This document shows, piece by piece, positions 1 to 8,127 of a stretch of 52,256 bases of DNA. Origin of the DNA: an uncultured Eubacteriales bacterium. GTDB taxonomy: Bacteria; Bacillota; Clostridia; Christensenellales; Aristaeellaceae. The stretch covers positions 1 through 52,256 of the forward strand of contig CACWVN010000018.1 in assembly GCA_902764285.1 (NCBI GenBank), given 5' to 3'. The notes beneath the pieces were generated by a model that was given only the letters and a program-made list of their open reading frames with translations, was not told where the DNA came from and searched no databases. The number at the start of each line of letters is the position of its first letter. The first letter of the stretch is position 1. The translations under genes and the position numbers were made by a program.

Positions 1-1
1 G

Positions 2-466
2 TACCTGGGGACACTGGTTGGCTTCCCCGAAAAGACCGCGGACATCCGCATGGCGCAATATGAATCCGGCACGCGAACTCCGAAGGCTGAGCTGACGAAG
101 TCCTTGGCGGACGCGCTGGACGTTTCGCCGCTGGCGCTGCGGGTGCCGGACATCGACAGCTATCTCGGCCTGATGCACACGCTGTTCGCGCTGGAAGATC
201 TGTACGGTCTGACGATTGAGAACAAGGAAGGAACCGTCACATTCCGCTTCGACCCCCGAAAGGGCAAGGATGCGGCGCGGATCGCGGATATGGTGACGGC
301 CTGGGCGGACGCTTCCGCGAAATATCGCAACGGCGACATGAGCCGAAACGATTACGACACCTGGCGCTACAGCTACCCCGCCCACGACGAAACGCAGAAC
401 TATATCAAGGTGCCTTCGCAATCCCTGAGCGACGTACTCGTCGAAGCGTTCAAAGACAAGCTGTGA
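2..466 (+). CDS. XRE-family helix-turn-helix regulator, 5' end outside window
   Basis: The reading frame is open from base 2, so the gene is cut by the window edge and the ATG at 50 is probably internal. The first residues hold the recognition half of a Cro/C1-type helix-turn-helix (MAQYESGTRTP, then a helix ending at DALDVSPLALRVP), which is the usual end of an XRE domain. The remaining roughly 100 residues are an acidic alpha-helical tail with no motif I recognise; it may be a ligand or oligomerisation region. It lies convergent with guaA and next to hairpin-rich DNA, which fits an accessory gene inserted beside the guaA 3' end. The DNA-binding assignment is fairly safe, but the target is unknown. 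Confidence 0.7.
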   Translation, partial: YLGTLVGFPEKTADIRMAQYESGTRTPKAELTKSLADALDVSPLALRVPDIDSYLGLMHTLFALEDLYGLTIENKEGTVTFRFDPRKGKDAARIADMVTAWADASAKYRNGDMSRNDYDTWRYSYPAHDETQNYIKVPSQSLSDVLVEAFKDKL

Positions 467-590
467 AAAAGCAATCCTCATACTCCAAATCCTCCTTGGC
501 CGATTGTCGGCGTCATCTATGCATGCCGCCGACCCGCGCGATGGCCGCTTCGCGGCCCGTTCGCTAATCGTGATCAATGGCAAACAAAAA

Positions 591-624
591 GAGCTAACTG
601 ACTTCAACAAAAATCAGTTAGCTC
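591..624 (-). terminator. Rho-independent terminator (minus strand)
   Basis: An 11-bp perfect stem (591-601 with 614-624) is followed on the minus strand by a T-rich tract at 590-581. It lies about 165 bases beyond the guaA stop and is the first hairpin there with a U-tract. The 467-787 gap holds no credible gene. Confidence 0.6.
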
Positions 625-735
625 TGGATTTGTCCGAATGATCTTCGGTCGGTTCCGATAATCGGAATAATCCCTCGATCATTCAGTGAGTAATGCGAAT
701 CTCAAAAAATGTTGTCAAAACGTTGTCACGGCGAC

Positions 736-776
736 CCCGGAGGCCTTGAAAACCCCGTGTTTTCAGGGCCTCCGGG
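736..776. terminator. Strong hairpin just after guaA
   Basis: A 10-bp GC-rich stem (736-745 with 767-776) continues, after one mismatch, into a 6-bp stem (747-752 with 760-765). It starts 12 bases past the guaA stop. No U-tract follows on either strand, so it could be a weak terminator, an mRNA 3'-protecting structure or part of a junction. A short direct repeat (gttgtc at 711 and 722) sits beside it. Confidence 0.45.
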
Positions 777-787
777 CGTTCTGACTG

Positions 788-2095
788 CTATTCCCATTCA
801 ATCGTCCCTACGGGCTTGGGTGTGAGATCGTAGAGCACGCGGTTCACGCCCTTGACTTCGTTCAGGATGCGGTCGGTGATTTTGAACAGCACCGGCCACT
901 GGACCTGTTCGACGGTGGCGGTCATGGCGTCGACGGTGTTGACGGCGCGGATGATGACCGGCCATTCCCAGCTGCGGGCGTTGTCGCGCACGCCGGTGGA
1001 CTTGAAATCGGGCACGATGGTGAAGTACTGCCACACCTTGCCGCGCAGGCCGGCGAGGTCGAACTCCTCGCGCAGGATGGCGTCGGCTTCGCGCAGCGCC
1101 TCCAGGCGGTCGCGGGTGATGGCGCCCAGGCAGCGCACGCCCAGGCCGGGGCCCGGGAACGGCTGGCGGTAGACCATGCTGTCCGGCAGGCCCAGAGCCA
1201 CGCCGCAGGCGCGCACCTCGTCCTTGAACAGCATCTTCAGCGGCTCGACCAGCTCAAATTTCAGATCCTCCGGCAGGCCGCCCACGTTGTGATGGGACTT
1301 GACCATCTTGGCGGTCTTGGTGCCGGATTCCACGATGTCGGGATAGATCGTGCCCTGGCCCAGGAATTCGATGCCGTCCAGCTTGCGGGCCTCTTCCTCG
1401 AACACGCGGATGAACTCCGCGCCGATGATCTTGCGCTTCTGTTCGGGATCGCTGACGCCCGCCAGCTTGTCCAGGAAGCGGTCGACGGCGTCCACGTAGA
1501 TCAGGTTCGCGCCCAGCTGGTCGCGGAACACCTGGACCACCTGCTCCGGCTCGCCCTTGCGCAGCAGGCCGTGGTTGACGTGCACGCAGGTCAGCTGGTC
1601 GCCGATGGCGCGGATCAGCAGCGCCGCGACCACGGAGGAATCCACGCCGCCAGACAGCGCCAGCAGCACCTTTTTGTCGCCCACCTGCCGGCGGATCAAT
1701 TCGATCTGGTCGGCGATGAAGTTTTTCATGTTCCAGTTGGCCTCGGCGCCGCAGGCATCGAATACAAAGCCGCGCAGCGTCTCCCGGCGCCCCTGTTCGT
1801 CGGAGGGCCAGCGCGTCAGGCTGGTGAGCGCCCTCTTCGCCGTATGATCCACGGCCAGGATCGGCAGTCCGCTTTCATAAACGGCGTCGGAGGCGTCGAT
1901 GGCGACGCCGTCCACCACGCGGTTTTTGCCGCCGTTGAGGACGATGCCCTTGACGTTCGGCAGCGCTTTCAGCTGCTCGGCGGTGATGTCGTGGGGATGG
2001 ATCTCCGTGTACACGCCCAGCGCGCGAATGTCGCGGGCGATCAGGGTATTCTGCTCGCTGCCCAGGTCCAGTATAACGATCATGTCCTGCTGCAT
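788..2095 (-). CDS. guaA: GMP synthase with degenerate glutaminase domain
   Basis: Makes GMP from XMP using ATP and an amino donor. The ATP-pyrophosphatase half is intact: P-loop LSGGVDSS near residues 148-154, then SHHNVGGLPE and YRQPFPGPGLGVR, ending in the family signature KPVGTIEWE. The N-terminal class I amidotransferase domain is gutted. It begins normally (ILDLGSEQNTLIARDIRALG), but the position of the catalytic Cys is Asp83 (LAVDHTAK where GVCYGM-type is expected). The roughly 75 residues that should follow, with the catalytic His and Glu, are missing. The protein is 435 residues against about 510 normally. The start was chosen because a GGGAGG site precedes the ATG at 2095; the upstream extension has no homology. 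The enzyme should depend on free ammonia or a separate glutaminase. Gene identity is certain; loss of glutaminase is inferred from the residues. Confidence 0.95.
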   Translation of the reverse strand: MQQDMIVILDLGSEQNTLIARDIRALGVYTEIHPHDITAEQLKALPNVKGIVLNGGKNRVVDGVAIDASDAVYESGLPILAVDHTAKRALTSLTRWPSDEQGRRETLRGFVFDACGAEANWNMKNFIADQIELIRRQVGDKKVLLALSGGVDSSVVAALLIRAIGDQLTCVHVNHGLLRKGEPEQVVQVFRDQLGANLIYVDAVDRFLDKLAGVSDPEQKRKIIGAEFIRVFEEEARKLDGIEFLGQGTIYPDIVESGTKTAKMVKSHHNVGGLPEDLKFELVEPLKMLFKDEVRACGVALGLPDSMVYRQPFPGPGLGVRCLGAITRDRLEALREADAILREEFDLAGLRGKVWQYFTIVPDFKSTGVRDNARSWEWPVIIRAVNTVDAMTATVEQVQWPVLFKITDRILNEVKGVNRVLYDLTPKPVGTIEWE

Positions 2096-2303
2096 ATGTG
2101 TGCCTCCCCATCCTTCGTATTTCGCTTGGTATGGAGATATTTTACACCCATGCCGCGCTTTCGTCGTTAATGGGAGGTTGATTTTTGAAGGATTGTTCTT
2201 TGCGCTGTTCGTGCTCGCGGAACCACTGCACGATCTCATCCGCCACATGCGCGCTCTCCGGCAGGTCGGGCCGTACCTAACCCTTCCTGCGCCCACGCCG
2301 CGG

Positions 2304-2340
2304 CAAAAAGAGGGCCGAAGCCCAAAGGCTTCGGCCCTCT
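2304..2340 (-). terminator. Terminator of oppA
   Basis: A 14-bp stem (2309-2322 with 2327-2340) is followed on the minus strand by a short T run (2308-2304), directly beyond the oppA stop. Confidence 0.85.
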
Positions 2341-2357
2341 TCGCATCTCTGCGGGGA

Positions 2358-3944
2358 TTATTCGACGGTGGCGTACTCGAAGAAGAAGTGGCCGATGGCG
2401 TTGGCGATGACGCCCTTCACGTTGGGCTTCACCAGGTACTGCAGCTCGTAGCTGTACACCGGGAAACCGGGCATCTCGTCGGTCAGGTACTTCTCCAGTT
2501 CGATGATGGCGGCCTCGCGCTCGGCGGGATCGGTCAGCAGCAGGGAATCGCGGTACATCTGGCTGTACACGGGATCGTCCCACTGGTTCTCGGAGGCGTT
2601 GGAGCCGTCGATGAAGATCTTCAGGTGCGCCGAGGGATCCATGTAGTCGCAGGTGAAGCCGTTGCGGTCCACGGAGAAGTGACCCGCGCCCAGCTCGCCC
2701 CAGTAGACGCTGGATTCCAGGGTCTGGACTTCATAATCCACGCCCAGGTTGGCCTTCCAGAACTCGCCGAGCATCTGCATCATCATCTTCTGCTGGGTAT
2801 CGTTCTTGCAGACCAGCTGGATCTTCGGGAAGCCCTCGCCGTTGGGATAGCCCGCGTCGGCCATCAGCTGCTGCGCGGCGGCGACATCCTCGGTGAACAT
2901 ATCGCCGGCGACCTCGCGGTAGGTCTTGTCGGGCTGGGTCAGGGACATCTGGGCATAGGGCACGAAGCCGTACACGGGCTTTTCGGTGATGCCCAGCGCG
3001 GTCAGCATCGCCTGGCGGTCGATGGCCATGGCGAAGGCCTGGCGCACGCGCTTGTCGGAGAACTCCGGCAGCAGGCACTGGAAATCGCAGTACTGGATGC
3101 CGATGCGGCCCTGGGTGTAGAACTCGTCGGTGCCCATGTACTGGGTCAGCGCGTCGGCGCTCAGGTCGGAGTTGACGTTGATCTCGTTATTGTTGTAGGC
3201 GGTCAGCGCGGCGGTGGAATCGGCGATGACCACGAACTGGACCTCGTCGATCTGCACCTTGTCGGCGTCGTAATAGTAGGGGTTCTTCACCAGCACCAGG
3301 CGGCTGAGGGAAGAATACTCCTGCAGCATGAAGGGGCCGTCGGACACGTAGGTGGCCACGTCGGCGGTCCACTTTTCATTGGCCTCGACGTTCGCCTTGC
3401 ACACCGGGAAATAGGCGGTGGTGGCGGTCAGGGTCAGGAACCAGGGGGTCAGCGTCTCCAGCTCGACCTGGAAGGTCTTCTCGTCCAGCGCCTTCACGCC
3501 CACTTCTTCCGCGGACACTTCGCCGTTGGAATACTTTTCGCCGTTCTTGATGACCCACAGGTCGCTGTTGGTGGGAGATTCCGGATCCAGCGTGCGGATC
3601 CAGGAGAATTCAAAGTCGTAAGCCGTCAGATCGGAGCCGTCGGACCACTTCAGGCCGTCCTTCAGCGTGAAGGTGTAGGTCATGTTGTCCTCGGAGATGT
3701 CCACGCTCTCCGCCAGGGCGGGGATATAGGTCTTGCCCTCGGCATCCAGCTTGTACAGGCCGATGAACAGGTTCTGCAGCACCCGGGAAGAGCGCGCGTA
3801 GGAATTGCGGGTCGGGTCCATCTCCTCCGGGTCGTCCTGGATGGAAGTGATGATGACCTGCTTGGCATCCTCGGCAAATGTGGGCGCTACCAGCACGGTG
3901 GCCGCCAGCAGCAGCGCAAGCAGCAGAGAAAGCAGTTTCTTCAT
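2358..3944 (-). CDS. oppA: Oligopeptide ABC transporter, substrate-binding protein
   Basis: Extracellular peptide-binding component of the transporter encoded on the other strand from 4248. The first 24 residues are a classic Sec signal (MKKLLSLLLALLLAATVLVA then FAED). There is no lipobox Cys, unlike most Gram-positive OppA proteins, so anchoring is unclear. The mature protein carries SBP_bac_5 family landmarks: DPEEMDPTRNSYARSSRVLQ near the start, YTFTLKDGLKWSDGSDLTAYDF, and KRVRQAFAMAIDRQAM. Its length (528 aa) is typical. AGGAGGT lies nine bases ahead of the ATG. A near-consensus promoter lies at 4021-4049 and a terminator follows the stop. Family assignment is firm; the peptide specificity is not visible from sequence. 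Confidence 0.93.
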   Translation of the reverse strand: MKKLLSLLLALLLAATVLVAPTFAEDAKQVIITSIQDDPEEMDPTRNSYARSSRVLQNLFIGLYKLDAEGKTYIPALAESVDISEDNMTYTFTLKDGLKWSDGSDLTAYDFEFSWIRTLDPESPTNSDLWVIKNGEKYSNGEVSAEEVGVKALDEKTFQVELETLTPWFLTLTATTAYFPVCKANVEANEKWTADVATYVSDGPFMLQEYSSLSRLVLVKNPYYYDADKVQIDEVQFVVIADSTAALTAYNNNEINVNSDLSADALTQYMGTDEFYTQGRIGIQYCDFQCLLPEFSDKRVRQAFAMAIDRQAMLTALGITEKPVYGFVPYAQMSLTQPDKTYREVAGDMFTEDVAAAQQLMADAGYPNGEGFPKIQLVCKNDTQQKMMMQMLGEFWKANLGVDYEVQTLESSVYWGELGAGHFSVDRNGFTCDYMDPSAHLKIFIDGSNASENQWDDPVYSQMYRDSLLLTDPAEREAAIIELEKYLTDEMPGFPVYSYELQYLVKPNVKGVIANAIGHFFFEYATVE

Positions 3945-4020
3945 TATCGATGACCTCCTGAATTGATTCCCATGCGCATTCCCGGCGCAACGCCCGGAAA
4001 CACTGCATGATGATAGTATA

Positions 4021-4049
4021 TTTATATCAGCTTATGCGCGCTTTGTCAA
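4021..4049 (-). promoter_or_regulatory. Sigma-A promoter for oppA
   Basis: On the minus strand, TTGACA (4049-4044) and TATAAA (4026-4021) are 17 bases apart, upstream of oppA. The gap 3945-4247 between the divergent oppA and oppB genes holds no gene. A TATAAT at 4179-4184 may serve oppB, but I see no good -35 for it. Confidence 0.8.
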
Positions 4050-4247
4050 GATTATTCTAAAAGAAAAACAGACCTTTACATTCATTGTTCGCTTTTTTGC
4101 GGGTATTCGGTTGTTAAAATTGCATTTCTTATGTTTTCCGCTTGCAACTCGCCGCATTTCGTAGTAGAATACAACCTGTATAATCATAGGAATATAAATG
4201 TATATTTATGCATGTTTCATGCATTAAACCGCCTGGGAGTGATCCGA

Positions 4248-5174
4248 TTGCTGAAATATATCATGAAGCGCCTGCTGGCGGGCGTGCTGACGATCTTCGT
4301 GTTGATCACGATTTCCTTTTTCATGATGCACGCCATGCCCGGCGGCCCGTTCAGCCCCGACGAACAAAAGAACGTGCCCCCGGAAGTGCTGGAGCGCATC
4401 GCCGCCAGCTACGGGCTGGACCGGCCCGTGGGCGAACAGTATCTGAACTACTGGAAGAACCTGCTGCGGGGCGACCTGGGCATCTCCTATAAAAAGCAGG
4501 ATACCTCCGTCAATTCCATCATAGATATCCACTTCCCCGTCTCGGCGCGGGTGGGCGCGGTGGCCGTGGTGGTGGCGCTGCTGATCGGCATTCCGATGGG
4601 GGTGCTGGCGGCGCTGTACCGCGGCAAGGCGATGGACATGGCCGCGATGGTGTTCTGTACCATCGGCATATCGGTGCCGGTGTTCATCATCTCGCTGCTG
4701 CTGCTGTATCTGTTCGCGGGCGTGCTGCAATGGCTGCCCAGCTTCGGCCTGACATCCTGGCGCCACTACATCCTGCCCGTGGCCTGCCTGGCGTTCAACC
4801 CCATCGCCTACATCACCCGCCAGACGCGCTCTTCGATGCTGGAGGCGCTGGAGCAGGATTACGTGCGCACCGCCCGGGCCAAGGGCGTGATGGAGCTGTG
4901 GGTGGTGGGCAAGCACGCGCTGAAGAACGCGCTGACGCCGGTCATCACCTATCTCGGCCCGCTGGTGGCGGGGCTGCTGACCGGCTCGTTCGTGGTGGAA
5001 CGGCTGTTCTCGGTGCCCGGCGTGGGCCGCTATTTCGTGCAGTCCGTCTCCGACCGCGATTACACCATGATCATGGGCATCGTCATCTTCTTCGGCATCT
5101 TCGTGGTCGTCTGCAACCTGATTTCCGATATCCTTCTGGCGATCGTGGATCCCCGCGTGAAGCTGAACAGTTGA
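4248..5174 (+). CDS. oppB: Oligopeptide ABC transporter permease, OppB/DppB type
   Basis: Inner permease subunit. It starts with the family's typical N-terminus (LLKYIMKRLLAGVLTIFVLI, first TM helix), a periplasmic-type loop with GPFSPDEQ, and five further helices. The EAA coupling loop is seen as RTARAKGVMELWVVGKHALK. I chose the TTG at 4248 because GGGAG lies seven bases upstream and the product then begins like other DppB proteins. The open frame reaches back to 4131 but the extra 39 residues look non-coding; an in-frame ATG at 4263 is the alternative. It is first in an oppB-C-D-F-peptidase run with gaps of 2 to 18 bases. Confidence 0.92.
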   Translation: MLKYIMKRLLAGVLTIFVLITISFFMMHAMPGGPFSPDEQKNVPPEVLERIAASYGLDRPVGEQYLNYWKNLLRGDLGISYKKQDTSVNSIIDIHFPVSARVGAVAVVVALLIGIPMGVLAALYRGKAMDMAAMVFCTIGISVPVFIISLLLLYLFAGVLQWLPSFGLTSWRHYILPVACLAFNPIAYITRQTRSSMLEALEQDYVRTARAKGVMELWVVGKHALKNALTPVITYLGPLVAGLLTGSFVVERLFSVPGVGRYFVQSVSDRDYTMIMGIVIFFGIFVVVCNLISDILLAIVDPRVKLNS

Positions 5175-5187
5175 AGGAGGATAAGCC

Positions 5188-6132
5188 ATGTTTGTCAATT
5201 ATCCCGATATGGACGAATACGCTTCGCTGCCCGCGGAGATGTTCGAGGTCTGCGCGGACAGTTCCGACGCGGAGGAGATCGCGCGCCCCAGCACCACCTA
5301 CTGGCACGACGTCTGGCAGCGCTTCCGGCGCGATCCGCTGGCGCTGGCCGGCCTGATGGTCATACTGGCGATGGCGCTGATGGCGGTGTTCATCCCCATG
5401 TTCTCCCCCTACACCTATTCCGGCATGAATCTGACGGCCATAAACCAGGGCCCCAGCCTGGCGCATCCCTGCGGCACCGACCAGATGGGCCGCGACATAT
5501 TCATCCGCATCATGTACGGCGCCCGCATATCGCTGACGATCGGCGTGGTGGCCGCGGCCATCAACTTCCTCATCGGCGTCATCTACGGCGGGCTTTCCGG
5601 GTACATCGGCGGGCGCACCGATATGATCATGATGCGCATCGTGGACATCCTGTCCAGCCTGCCCAGCCTGCTGTATATCGTGCTGATCATGCTGCTGTTC
5701 GGTTCCAACGTACTCTCGGTCGTCCTGGCGCTCTGCTTCACCAGCTGGATCGGCACCGCCCGCGTGGTGCGCAGCGAGGTGATGCACCTGAAGCACTCCG
5801 AATACGTGCTGGCCAGCCGTCTGGCCGGCGGGCGCACGTGGCATCTGCTGGTCAGCCATCTGATCCCCAACGCCATGGGCCCGATCATCGTTTCCACCGC
5901 GTTCCTGATCCCCAGCGCCATCTTCTCCGAAGCGTTCCTGTCGTTCCTGGGCATCGGCATCCAGGCGCCGATGGCGTCCTGGGGCTCGCTCGCCAACGAC
6001 GCGATCCCGATGATGCTGTCCGAGCCGTACCAGATTTTCTTCCCCGTGCTGGCGATCTGCATCACGATGTTTTCCTTTAATTTCATCGGCGACGGTCTGC
6101 GCGACGCGCTGGATCCCAGATTGAAGAAGTGA
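5188..6132 (+). CDS. oppC: Oligopeptide ABC transporter permease, OppC/DppC type
   Basis: Second permease subunit. A cytoplasmic N-terminus of about 45 residues leads into WQRFRRDPLALAGLMVILAM (first TM helix), then the OppC_N-type segment and the DQMGRDIFIRIMYGARISL signature. The EAA loop is visible as ASRLAGGRTWHLLVSHLIPN, and the C-terminus is the usual NFIGDGLRDALDPRLKK. AAGGAGG sits nine bases before the ATG. It follows oppB by 13 bases and precedes oppD by 13. Length (314 aa) is normal. Confidence 0.93.
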   Translation: MFVNYPDMDEYASLPAEMFEVCADSSDAEEIARPSTTYWHDVWQRFRRDPLALAGLMVILAMALMAVFIPMFSPYTYSGMNLTAINQGPSLAHPCGTDQMGRDIFIRIMYGARISLTIGVVAAAINFLIGVIYGGLSGYIGGRTDMIMMRIVDILSSLPSLLYIVLIMLLFGSNVLSVVLALCFTSWIGTARVVRSEVMHLKHSEYVLASRLAGGRTWHLLVSHLIPNAMGPIIVSTAFLIPSAIFSEAFLSFLGIGIQAPMASWGSLANDAIPMMLSEPYQIFFPVLAICITMFSFNFIGDGLRDALDPRLKK

Positions 6133-6145
6133 GGAGGCGCGACAG

Positions 6146-7141
6146 ATGAACAACCTTCTGGAAGTGAAAAACCTGAACACCTCCTTCAAGATCGGCGTGG
6201 GCACCGTGCAGGCCGTGCGCGGCATCAGCTTCCACGTGGGCGAGGGCGAATCCGTGGGCATCGTGGGCGAATCCGGCTCCGGCAAGAGCGTGACGATGCT
6301 TTCGGTCATGGGCCTGCTGCCCGATTACGCGGATATCCGGGCCGATTCGATCCTTTTCGCCGGCCGTGAGATGACGCAGATGACCCCGAAGCAGCTGCGC
6401 GCCATGCACGGCAGCGAGATCGGCATGATCTTCCAGGACCCGATGACCAGTCTGAACCCGCTGTTCAACGTGGAAAACCAGCTGACGGAGCCGCTGCGCA
6501 TCCATATGAAAATGGGCAAGACCGAAGCGCGGCAGCGGGCGCTGGAGCTTTTGAAGCAGGTGGAAATCCCCAATCCGGAGGCGCGGCTGAAGCAGTATCC
6601 GCACGAGCTGTCCGGCGGACTGCGCCAGCGCGTGATGATCGCCATCGCCATCGCCTGCGGGCCGAAGATGGTCATCGCCGACGAGCCCACCACCGCGCTG
6701 GACGTCACCATACAATCCCAGATTCTGGAGCTGCTGGAGCATCTGAAGAACACGACGAAGACCTCCATCATCATGATTACCCACGATCTGGGCGTGATCG
6801 CCAGCATGTGCTCGCGGATCATCGTGATGTACGGCGGCATCATCTGTGAAGAGGGCTCCGCGAGGGAGATCTTCTACGAGCCGAAGCATCCCTACACCTG
6901 GGGGCTTTTGAATTCGATCCCGAAGATCAACGGAAACCCCGACGAAAAGCTGATCCCCATCAACGGCACGCCGCCGGACATGCTGATGCCGCCCAAGGGC
7001 TGCCCCTTCGCGCCCCGCTGCCGCTACTGCATGCCGGTATGCCGCGAATACATGGCGCCGCGCACCCAGCTGGGCGAAACCCACGCCGTGGCCTGTCACC
7101 TGATGCATCCGAAGGCGCCCAAAGTCGAAAGGGAGGTCTGA
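6146..7141 (+). CDS. oppD: Oligopeptide ABC transporter ATP-binding protein, OppD type
   Basis: One of two ATPases powering peptide import. Walker A GESGSGKS, Q-loop FQDPMTSLNP, ABC signature LSGGLRQR, Walker B MVIADEPTTALD and the switch His in MITHDLGV are all intact. The C-terminal oligopeptide-transporter domain carries the cysteine-rich GCPFAPRCRYCMPVC segment, which in this family coordinates an iron-sulfur cluster in some members. GAGGAGG precedes the ATG by ten bases. It ends two bases before the oppF start, so the two are likely translationally coupled. Confidence 0.95.
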   Translation: MNNLLEVKNLNTSFKIGVGTVQAVRGISFHVGEGESVGIVGESGSGKSVTMLSVMGLLPDYADIRADSILFAGREMTQMTPKQLRAMHGSEIGMIFQDPMTSLNPLFNVENQLTEPLRIHMKMGKTEARQRALELLKQVEIPNPEARLKQYPHELSGGLRQRVMIAIAIACGPKMVIADEPTTALDVTIQSQILELLEHLKNTTKTSIIMITHDLGVIASMCSRIIVMYGGIICEEGSAREIFYEPKHPYTWGLLNSIPKINGNPDEKLIPINGTPPDMLMPPKGCPFAPRCRYCMPVCREYMAPRTQLGETHAVACHLMHPKAPKVEREV

Positions 7142-7143
7142 AC

Positions 7144-8109
7144 TTGGAAAAACCGTTGATTAAAGTCCGCTCCCTGAAGATGTATTTCCCCGTGGGCAAC
7201 CGCCTGGTAGGCAGGCGCAGCGTCCTGAAGGCCGTGGACGACGTGAGCTTTGATCTCTATCCCGGCGAAACCTTCGGTCTGGTGGGCGAATCCGGCTGCG
7301 GCAAGACGACCGTCGGCCGCACCTTGGTGCGCCTGTACCGGCCCACCGCCGGCCAGATCGTCTTCGACGGCACGGATATCGCGTTCCTTTCCGAAAAGGA
7401 AGTCATGCCCTATCGCCGCCGGATGCAGATGATCTTCCAGGATCCCTACGCCTCGCTGAACCCGCGCATGACGGTTTCCAGCATCATCGGCGAACCGATG
7501 AAGCTGCAGGGCGTTCCGCCGCAGGAGATCGCCGACCGCGTCAGCGAGCTGGTGGAAAAGGTCGGCCTGAAGAAGGACCATCTGAACCGCTATCCCCATG
7601 AGTTTTCCGGCGGCCAGCGCCAGCGCATCGGCATCGCCCGCTCGCTGGCCACGCATCCGGAATTCATCGTCTGCGATGAGCCGATTTCCGCGCTGGACGT
7701 CTCCATCCAGGCGCAGGTCATCAACATGCTGGAGGACCTGCAGGATCAGATGGGCATGACCTATCTGTTCGTCAGCCACGACCTGTCCATGGTGCGGCAC
7801 ATCTCCCACCGCGTGGCCGTGATGTACCTGGGGCACATCGTCGAGCTGGCCTCGGCGCAGGAGCTGTATTCCAACATGCAGCACCCGTACACCAAGGCGC
7901 TGATGTCCGCCGTGCCCATCGCCGACCCTGACCTGGCCGCGAAATCCAGCCGCATCGTGCTGCAGGGCGACGTGCCCCAGCCCATCGATCCCCCGCCGGG
8001 CTGCCCCTTCGCCTCCCGCTGCCGGTTCTGCAAGCCGTTCTGCCGGGAACAGCGGCCCGAAATGCGCGAAATCTCGCCGGGGCATTTCGTGGCCTGTCAC
8101 CTGATCTGA
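7144..8109 (+). CDS. oppF: Oligopeptide ABC transporter ATP-binding protein, OppF type
   Basis: Partner ATPase of OppD. Walker [13 protein letters not shown] signature [16 protein letters not shown], Walker [15 protein letters not shown], switch His SHDLSMV, and the C-terminal [15 protein letters not shown] cluster. The start is the TTG at 7144, seven bases after AGGGAGG, giving [19 protein letters not shown], the normal beginning of OppF. The open frame back to 7039 only overlaps oppD. Length from the TTG is 321 aa, as expected. Confidence 0.94.
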   Translation: MEKPLIKVRSLKMYFPVGNRLVGRRSVLKAVDDVSFDLYPGETFGLVGESGCGKTTVGRTLVRLYRPTAGQIVFDGTDIAFLSEKEVMPYRRRMQMIFQDPYASLNPRMTVSSIIGEPMKLQGVPPQEIADRVSELVEKVGLKKDHLNRYPHEFSGGQRQRIGIARSLATHPEFIVCDEPISALDVSIQAQVINMLEDLQDQMGMTYLFVSHDLSMVRHISHRVAVMYLGHIVELASAQELYSNMQHPYTKALMSAVPIADPDLAAKSSRIVLQGDVPQPIDPPPGCPFASRCRFCKPFCREQRPEMREISPGHFVACHLI

Positions 8110-8127
8110 TACAAGGGGAGCGCGACG

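Noticed and set aside
1899..3953. Long plus-strand open frame (684 codons) opposite guaA and oppA
   Set aside because: It is the complement of two well-supported genes in GC-rich DNA, is rich in His, Gly and Val runs, and matches no family.
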